From positions 82,317,131 to 82,381,130 of the forward strand of contig CM019713.1 in the NCBI GenBank assembly GCA_009760885.1: DNA of 64,000 bases. Reading direction: 5' to 3'. The notes beneath the pieces were generated by a model. It had not been told where the DNA came from. It searched no databases and saw nothing but the letters and a program-made list of their open reading frames with translations. A program made the translations under genes and the position numbers. Source of the stretch: Achatina immaculata. Taxonomy: Eukaryota > Mollusca > Gastropoda > Stylommatophora > Achatinidae. Within the stretch, counting starts at the first letter, position 1. The number at the start of each line of letters is the position of its first letter. Below are positions 56,985-64,000 of this stretch, piece after piece.

Positions 56985-57755
56985 TCGCAATCACGCAAAA
57001 GTACTAAATATAGCAGTTCCATTTTATTTTAGTCTTACAAACATTTTAGTGTCCTAACGTATTACTTTCTGGTACAGAAATCCCCTCCACATTCTAACAA
57101 ACTCATATTCCGTTGCGGAAGTTCCAGGCTGATACTTGTTTAAACTAAGCTATATTTATCGTAACTTTGATCTTGAAGAATAAAATTTTTTTAAAAAACA
57201 AGTATTTCGGGGGATTTTTTGTGATGATGTGACAAAAGCGTTAATATTTCATATATTTCTGACAAAACCACCGTGACTTGATGCATTGGTCCGCATCTTT
57301 CAGCAAAATAATACAGGCTGCTGTAATCAATCACACCAGCATCATCACGACGACACCGGGGGGGCGAAGCACACCGCATTTCCACTCAATCACTCCACTT
57401 TCTGTAAACCTACGTACACACACACATCTCGGAGTGTGTTATCCACTGTATCCGTAATAATTACACGAGAATCTAACCCAAAACTCTCATCTTTCATGAA
57501 GCAAAACACAGCAGTCGTAGACATCTATAACCGAGGCATGGTCGAAACTCTCACGTCTGCGAGGTAGCCCGCACAACACAAGACCCAGCCACAAATACCA
57601 CAAACAAACCTTCGCTGAATAACTACAAACACTAATCTCAAGTCCCGGTTTTTGCAGACAGAGTAACGAATTCTGATTCCATCACTCCTGAATGTGAGAA
57701 TTCACTACAGGTGCATAAATAACTGAGAAATTAAACGCGACTGGGGCCAATGTTT
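56985..57755. other. 5' flank stretch, nothing recognised
   Basis: Contains a short CA run (57418) and moderate CpG around 57340-57370. No exon could be assigned. Confidence 0.3.
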
Positions 57756-57789
57756 GTTGACCGGGAACATTCGGGATGGGAAAAATGGA

Positions 57790-57850
57790 GTAGGCGCACT
57801 CGCTTGCCTGGAGTCACGTGACTTATCCAGCAGCGCTGATTGGTTGTAGA
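57790..57850 (-). promoter_or_regulatory. Candidate proximal promoter (CCAAT box and E-box)
   Basis: On the minus strand CCAATCAGCGCTGCTGG is followed about 15 bp later by GTCACGTGAC, a perfect palindrome with a CACGTG E-box. This is the usual order and spacing of a vertebrate-style TATA-less promoter, 2.3 kb upstream of the start codon of the MTSS1-like gene and pointing toward it. Which gene it serves is inference. Confidence 0.3.
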
Positions 57851-58244
57851 GAGGTCAGCGGTCACATTTAGCCTGCAACTCTCTTCTTCCTGTAGTGTAT
57901 ACTGTATACATGCATAATATGTATTCATATGTTATCGCTGAAGGCATTAACTTGTTTATATGTTCGTAATGTTCCAAGTTAATGATCGTTATTGTAAGCT
58001 ATCTTAACATCGGAGCGACAGGCATTCCGAGGTTACTTTGAGTGGGTTTATACAGGAAATGCAACCCAGTTTCATGTTCCTTTCATGTAAGCAAACAGCG
58101 TTACGAAGTGACAAGCCCCCACTCTGGGCCTGGTCAGACTAGTGTGACAGCCGTCACCAGAACATGTCACAGACTGAGGCGTGGATATGCCAGGTTGTTT
58201 ATTTACTTTACCTTTTAGCTTTAAAAAAAAGAGGAACTGTATTG

Positions 58245-58510
58245 GTATTAGATGTAGGGTTGGCGAACTATAGCCGATCAAGACCCCGTCCTGTCTTTCC
58301 GCTGGTACCTTCAGTAAGTCTAGCCTGGTGTAGATCAGGGATGGCTGTAATCCCCATGGTGGTGGAGTCTGCTAAAGAAGCATTTCAGATTCACTCACCG
58401 ACTCACAAAATAACCGCCGTAGCCCACTCTCCATCCAGCACAAAGATGCGCTTCAACATCTTTCACCACATCGGCTGCAAAGAACATCGTGCTAGTAGTT
58501 CTAAACAAGG
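58245..58510 (+). repeat. Repeat X copy, right half
   Basis: TAGGGTTGGCGAACTATAGC, CGATCAAGACCCCGTCCTGT, GGTGGTGGAGTCTGCTAAAG and TTTCACCACATCGGCTGCAA, the best-preserved right half. The 3' end runs into an AACAAGAACAAG stretch and then a 36-bp array. Confidence 0.8.
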
Positions 58511-58547
58511 AACAAGAACAAGATTAGTATTAGTGCCAGCAGGGCTA

Positions 58548-59015
58548 AGAGTTACAGTAGTAGACTTATCAGAAGCAGGACTAAAAGTTACAGTAGTAGA
58601 CGTATCAGAAGCGGGACTAAAAGTTACAGTAGTAGACGTATCAGAAGCGGGACTAAAAGTTACAGTAGTAGACGTATCAGAAGCGGGACTAAAAGTTACA
58701 GTAGTAGACGTATCAGAAGCGGGACTAAAAGTTACAGTAGTAGACGTATCAGAAGCGGGACTAAAAGTTACAGTAGTAGACGTATCAGAAGCAGGACTAA
58801 AAGTTACAGTAGTAGACGTATCAGAAGCGGGACTAAAAGTTGCAGTAGTAGACTTATCAGAAGCAGGACTAAAAGTTACAGTAGTGGACTTATCAGAAGC
58901 AGGACTAAAAGTTACAGTAGTAGACTTATCAGAAGCAGGACTAAAAGTTAAGTAGTGGACTTATCAGAAGCAGGACTAAAAGTTAAGTAGTGGACTTATC
59001 AGAAGCAGGACTGGC
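58548..59015. repeat. 36-bp minisatellite, about 13 units
   Basis: Units read TCAGAAGCGGGACTAAAAGT followed by TACAGTAGTAGACGTA, shortened to about 35 bp or less in the last two. Period 36 keeps a frame open (SEAGLKVTVVDV); no other sign of coding. Confidence 0.95.
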
Positions 59016-59116
59016 TCTGCCGATGGTGCAAAACGGGAGAGGGGGGAGTGGGGTAAACTGAAAAGAAGATTGAAAAATAAAATGGAAACAAACTATAGAC
59101 AGATAGATGGGCGGTC

Positions 59117-59133
59117 GCACGGACGGACGGACG

Positions 59134-59194
<61 letters not shown>
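59117..59194. repeat. (GGAC)n(GATA)n microsatellite
   Basis: GGAC repeats grade into about 15 GATA units. Confidence 0.97.
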
Positions 59195-59195
<1 letters not shown>

Positions 59196-59203
59196 ACACG
59201 TGT

Positions 59204-59668
59204 CTAAAAGCAGAACACATAAGTATCATAGCAGAACACATAACCATCATAGCAGAACACATAAGTATCATAGCAGAACACATACGTATCGTAGCAGAAC
59301 ACATACGTATCGTAGCAGAACACATAAGTATCGTAGCAGAACACATAAGCATCATAGCAGAACACATAAGTATCGTAGCAGAACACATACGTATCGTACC
59401 AGAACACATAAGTATCATAGCAGAACACATAAGTATCGTAGCAAAACACATAAGTATCGTAGCAGAACACATAAGTATCATAGCAGAACACATAAGCATC
59501 ATAGCAGAACACATAAGTATCGTAGCAGAACACATACGTATCGTACCAGAACACATAGGTATCGTAGCAAAATACATAAGTATCGTAGCAAAACACATAA
59601 GTATCGTAGCAGAACACATAAGTATCATAGCAGAACACATAAGTATCATAGCAGAACACATTAAGTAT
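59204..59668. repeat. 21-bp minisatellite, about 22 units
   Basis: The unit is AGCAGAACACATAAGTATCRT with ATA/ACG and CAT/CGT variants in a patchy order that suggests block duplication. Open frames on both strands are artefacts of the period. Confidence 0.96.
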
Positions 59669-60465
59669 CTTAGATTATCGAAGCGAATAGAGAACTATAG
59701 CACCAGGTTAACCTGAGAGTTTGCCATGATTGTTCGTTGTAATGTACCCTGATGAAACAAGGGGAAATAATGGTAGCAGTGAAGATAGCGTCGTGTTATA
59801 GAGGAAGTCACAAGGGAACAAAGTGACACAAAATCGGTGAGAGGGGAGGACAGGCAAGTGGTGTATTGCTATAGACGCAGTTCAGCTGAAGATCAAAGAA
59901 AAGGGAAAAAAATATGTTTCCGATTCACTGAGTTTTACAACATCGGATGACTAGAAATTCATGGGTGAACTAACCCATGGTAAACCAACCCATTCGCCCT
60001 GGGCTAGTCTTTTCAGTTGCTAGAGATAAACGAATGAGAACTAAAAAGTGAGAGCAGAAAAATTGTGAGAATCCAGGCCGATTTTATGCACTTTACGGAT
60101 AAAAAAAAAGTACTTGCTTTACGAACAAGAGATCTGCCATCTAAATGCTGCCTTGTGTGTGTGTGCGCGCGCGCGTTTTTTATGTCGTTATTTCCGTCGT
60201 CCTTCATAAAGCCGTCATATCGCCGAAATGTTTGTTTATTACTATTTTTACATTTCTACATGCTCATCTCATTGCTTCTTTTGCCATTGCTTCTCACCTT
60301 TACTTCTCTCTGTCATTTTTTTGTAAAACTGCGCCATATTCCACTGACTGTTCCACGACAATCACTTGTTACTGCAGTTCTCAGCTCGTCTATCTTTTAC
60401 AGAAACACAGTGCTTCAAGGTTATACAGATAGTACATTGTATTGTTCTAATTATAAACTTTAAAA
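59669..60465. other. 5' flank stretch, mostly unrecognised
   Basis: Holds a (TG)n(CG)n run at 60156-60175 and the GCCGAAAT motif listed separately. Confidence 0.35.
60178..60245 (+). repeat. Dispersed GCCGAAAT motif, copy 3
   Basis: GTCGTTATTTCCGTCGTCCT then GTCATATCGCCGAAATGTTT, closely parallel to 26340-26385. Confidence 0.55.
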
Positions 60466-60469
60466 CAAT

Positions 60470-60825
60470 CTTCACCATTTAAAAAAGTCTTCAACATTTA
60501 AAAAAGTCTTCAACATTTAAAAAAGTTTTCAACATTTAAAACAATCTTCAACATTCAAACCAACCTTCAACATTTAAAACAATCTTCAGCATTCAAACGA
60601 ATCCTCAACATTTAAAACAATCCTCAACATTTAAAACAACCCGCGACATTTAAAACAATCCTCAACATTTAAAACAATCCTCAATATTTAAAACAACCCG
60701 CGACATTTAAGACAATCCTCAACATTTAAAACAATCTTCAGCATTCAAACGAATCCTCAACATTTAAAACAAACCGCAACATTTAAAACAACCCGCGACA
60801 TTTAAAACAATCCTCAACATTTAAC
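60470..60825. repeat. 19-bp AT-rich minisatellite, about 18 units
   Basis: The unit is ACATTTAAAACAATCCTCA with variants; some units read ACCCGCG or CTTCAGC. Confidence 0.94.
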
Positions 60826-60847
60826 TAGAGTCACAAACGGAAATTGA

Positions 60848-61168
60848 AGGGGGAAAAAATGTGTTACTCAAAAACAGGCAAAATCTTTGCATAAATATCT
60901 GAAAACTGAAACTGCCGCCGTAGTACAAGAGAAAATAACTGAACATATCGGAACCAATGATACCGATCTCTTTTCAAGTACCTCTGACTGGCATCTCAGT
61001 ATTGTCGACTTAACTGACAGTAAGAGCGAAAATGAAACTACTTTAACTTTTTCCGTTACAAAAGATTTAGGTGATGAACTTGAAATCCGCACTGATCTGG
61101 TAAGAGATACATCCTCTCTAAGTGATGCCGAAAGACTGGAAATCATAAATGAAGGCCTGCAGTTTTAA
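60848..61168 (+). other. Unrecognised open frame
   Basis: An open frame of about 106 codons that has no ATG near its start. It contains LFSSTSDWHLSIVDLTDS and TKDLGDELEIRTDLVRD and ends EIINEGLQF-stop. It is acidic, not built of tandem repeats, and lies directly upstream of a LINE-B copy. I do not recognise a family. It could be a partial exon, a decayed upstream part of the LINE, or chance. Confidence 0.3.
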
Positions 61169-61184
61169 TGAAGGGACATTCTCA

Positions 61185-63175
61185 TATACAATGCAATAGC
61201 AAAGATAAATAGTATAGATGAACAATGGGCAATGTTAAGAGATTCTATCCACCAAACTGTTAAGGAGATAGTACCACAAAAAAGAAGCCTCTAAAAATAG
61301 ATGGATGACAGACGACATCTTAGGACTGATGGACAAGAGGAGGAGGAGTAAAAATAATGAGAAAAACTACAGCAAGATAAATAAATAAGACGCAAATGCA
61401 GAGAAGCAAAAGAAGTGTGCTTAAATGAATAGTGCAGACAGATAGAGGACTCTCATAATAAAGACAGCAAAAACATGCACAAACGAATTAGTGAACTCAC
61501 AGGCAGGAAAACAAAATATACCACAGGATGCCTGAAATCGAAAGAAGGTAAAATGTTAATGGGAAAAGAAGACATTGTGGACAGGTGGACAGAGTATATC
61601 GGTGAGCTATATGGAGGAGAAAGACCAGAATTAACACCAGATACTGAAAACTGTGATAGACCACCAATACTTGAAGACGAAATCATAGATGCCATCAAAC
61701 ACACGAAGAAAGGAAAAGTGACTGGGCCTGATAATATAACAATAGAAGAAATAGAGGCACTAGAGGAGACAGGAATAAAAACCAAGTTACTGAACGACAT
61801 TTACAACAGTGGTTATATTCCCAGTGACCTGATTAAATCCATGTTTATAGCACTACCAAAGAAACCAGGTGCAAAGGAATGTGATGACCACCGGACTATC
61901 AGCCTCACATGTCACATAACGAGGCTACTTCTGAGAATAATTATGAGAAGAACAAGGAAAAAGATAAAAATGTAAATAGCAGATGAACAGTTTGGATTTG
62001 TTGAAGGAAAGGGAACACACAATGCCATTTATGCTTTACGAACACTAACAGAAAGAGCTTTAGAAGTATATAAAGATCTCTACTTATGCATTTAATTATT
62101 CAGGCATTCGACAAGGTGAAACATAATGAAATTATTAAAATGCTTGAAGACATCAATATAGACGGCAAAGACTTGAGGATTGTAAAACATCTATACTGGC
62201 AACAAGAAGCAGCAGTTTGAGTTGAAAATAGAACTGGAAAATATCAACCGATAAAACAAGGGGTGCGACGGGGATGTGTACTATCTCCAGACCTTTTTTC
62301 TCTGTACAGCGAGAATATTCTAAGAACAATCATCACATAACCAGGCATAAAAATTGGAGGATACAATATTAACAACCTTCGGTATGCTGACGACACAGTA
62401 CTGATAGCTGAGAACCAACAAGACCTGCAAAATCTCTTGGATAAAGTCGCCAAAGAAAGTGAACAGAAAGGCTTTACTTTGAACATAAAAAAGACAGAGA
62501 CTATGGTTATATCTAAGAAATAGAATCCACCAGCATGCAGTATAAAATTAAATGGAACTATTCTAAAGCGGGTGCAGAAATTCAAATACCTTGGAGCAGT
62601 AATAACTTCAGATGGGAAATGCAGAACAAAAATTAGGAATGGAATAGGGCAAGCAAAGACTGCATTTCAGAGAATGAGAAACATATTAACCAACACATCC
62701 TTATCAATGAATGTTAGAAAACGAGTCCTAAAATGCTATATTGAACCTATCTTGTTATATGGAAGTGAATCATGGACAATAGGCAAGTCTGCACAAAAAT
62801 CATTGGAAGCAGTAGAAATGTTGTTTATTAGAAGAATGTTGCGAATCCCCTGGACAGCAAAAATAACTAATGAAGAATGTAGGAGAAGAGCTGGAGAGAC
62901 AAAAAAACCTTGTCAAAAAGATAAGAGAGAGACAATGTACTATCATAGGACATGCAATGAGAAGAGGGGGCATTGAAAATATTATAACAACAGGAAAAAT
63001 AGAAGGAAGAAGATCAAGAGGAAGACCAAGAGAAATGATACTGGACAGTCTGACGGGATGGTGTGAGAGGAGATCACCAACTGAGCTGATGGCCTGCATG
63101 AAGGATCGGGTACTCTGGAGAAGCATAATAGCCAACGCCAGCCGGCACGGCACCTAATGATGATGATGATGATGA
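61185..63175 (+). mobile_element. LINE-B, RT domain to 3' end
   Basis: The longest LINE in the window. Frames in order: DEQWAMLRDSIHQTVKEIV, DRWTEYIGELYGGERPEL, GKVTGPDNITIEEIEALEE, ALPKKPGAKECDDHRTISL, FDKVKHNEIIKML (catalytic Asp), IKQGVRRGCVLSPDLF, LRYADDTVLIAENQQDLQ (intact YADD), FKYLGAVITSDGKC, AKTAFQRMRNILTN, LLYGSESWTIGK, IIGHAMRRGGIENI and RSRGRPREMILDSLTGW, ending in a (ATG)n tail at 63158-63174. About five stops or frameshifts inactivate it. The N-terminal endonuclease is missing. Confidence 0.93.
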
Positions 63176-63369
63176 CATTCTCATGAAATTATTATACTAG
63201 GGAATTGAAAATGAGAACTTAATAACCGATCATAGTTAGTGTTTTCTGAAGGAGAAAGATTATGTATTTTGTTTGTGTTATAAGTTATTTTCTAGTCGTA
63301 AAATCTCAATGACTGTTGACGGCTGTAAGAATTGGGAGCATTTAAACATTCATGTGTATCACAAGAAAG

Positions 63370-63785
63370 GAAATTAGAATTGGAATAGACAAGAAATTAG
63401 ACTCTTTTGAAAACAAATGCCCCAGGAAAATACTCGGCATCAAGTGGAACAAATTCAAGAACAATGCAGAGATAAGACAGATGACTGAACAACAACCAAT
63501 CTCATGGGTGATCAGGAAAAGGAGATGGACATATGTTGATCACGTGATGAGAAGAAACGATCAGAGAATCCCAAAACAAGCTATCAGTGGAACACAACAG
63601 ACCGAAGAAAAAGAGGTAGACCACGTGAAACTCTAAAGAGGACATTGATAAGAGAGGCCAAATTATTAGGCATAAAATCCCTTGATGAGGTTGAAAAGCT
63701 CGCCAAAAACAGGAAAAATTGCCGATCTATCTTGCGAGCCATATGTGATGTTTAACGGCACGGGAAGGATATAAGATATAAGTGT
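63370..63785 (+). mobile_element. LINE-C 3' end
   Basis: KLDSFENKCPRKILGIKW, EIRQMTEQQPISWVIRKRRW, a one-base deletion near 63585, then ETLKRTLIREAKL and GGCACGGGAAGGATATAAGA. Very similar to the copy at 6180. Confidence 0.88.
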
Positions 63786-63970
63786 ATCACAAAAGTCTAA
63801 AAAGCACTTGGAGTCCCATAAAAAACTGGATTAAATTATCGCCCAGGCTTAAATAAATTGAATAGACGTTTGATTCAACGTAACAAGCAATATTAAATGC
63901 AAAATTCTGGCAGTGGAAGAGCAAAATAGAACGCCGAGTTTTTTAGTAAAAGTGTCTGCCCTTTTTGTGA

Positions 63971-64000
63971 AAGGTATCTTCTTCTTCTTCTTCTTCTTCG
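63971..64000. repeat. (CTT)n, possible start of a repeat X copy
   Basis: CTTCTTCTTCTTCTTCTTCG at the very end is how the repeat X copy at 41202 starts. The window ends before this can be confirmed. Confidence 0.4.

Noticed and set aside
58164..58955. 263-codon frame with a 12-residue repeat
   Set aside because: It consists of repeat X plus a 36-bp array. The repeat order and substitutions show no codon bias.
58999..59664. About 220- and 150-codon frames on both strands
   Set aside because: 21-bp and 4-bp arrays read in phase; open simultaneously on both strands.

Overview
This is animal nuclear DNA: intron-rich, AT-rich to balanced, and packed with decayed retroelements and tandem arrays. 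tRNA-derived SINEs, several LINE families, a Tc1-like transposase remnant, hAT-like and pogo-like short elements and a metazoan I-BAR gene point to an invertebrate, most likely a lophotrochozoan such as a mollusc. That taxonomic call is inference; nothing read here fixes the species.

The main result is that one real gene spans almost the whole window on the minus strand. Four consecutive coding exons of an MTSS1/MTSS2-type (missing-in-metastasis) I-BAR protein can be joined without breaking frame: exon 1 (55449-55529), exon 2 (52046-52107), exon 3 (46970-47043) and exon 4 (1115-1199). All splice sites are canonical GT-AG, phases are 0, 2, 1 and 2, and the 100 encoded residues align without internal gaps to the N-terminal half of the vertebrate MTSS1 IMD domain. 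Intron 3 is about 45.8 kb, so nearly everything between 1.2 and 47 kb is intronic. The later exons (rest of the IMD, Ser/Pro-rich region, WH2) must lie left of base 1.

Layout. 1-1114 is the start of intron 4. 1200-46969 is intron 3: LINE 3' fragments (6.2, 7.8, 9.3, 13.1, 14.1, 18.6, 29.4, 30.7, 33.1, 35, 43.7, 44.6 and 45.6-46.9 kb), a dead Tc1 copy (20.1-21.1 kb), a pogo-like element split by a LINE (34.6-36.2 kb), a dispersed repeat here called 'repeat X' (11.1, 12.4, 27.4, 38.3, 41.2 kb), SINE pieces, and many minisatellites with periods of 17 to 58 bp. Intron 2 (47044-52045) holds nested LINEs and a hAT-like MITE. Intron 1 (52108-55448) holds a SINE, a LINE tail and a 28/34-bp array. 55530-64000 is the 5' flank or 5' untranslated region: a tail-to-tail SINE pair, a CCAAT/E-box cluster near 57.8 kb, large arrays at 58.5-60.8 kb, an unrecognised short ORF, and two LINE copies.

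No operon, CRISPR array, rRNA or virus was found. Most long open frames in the window are artefacts of tandem arrays whose period is divisible by three, or pieces of dead retrotransposons. The LINE families are labelled A to F here for convenience only; clade assignment needs a database search.
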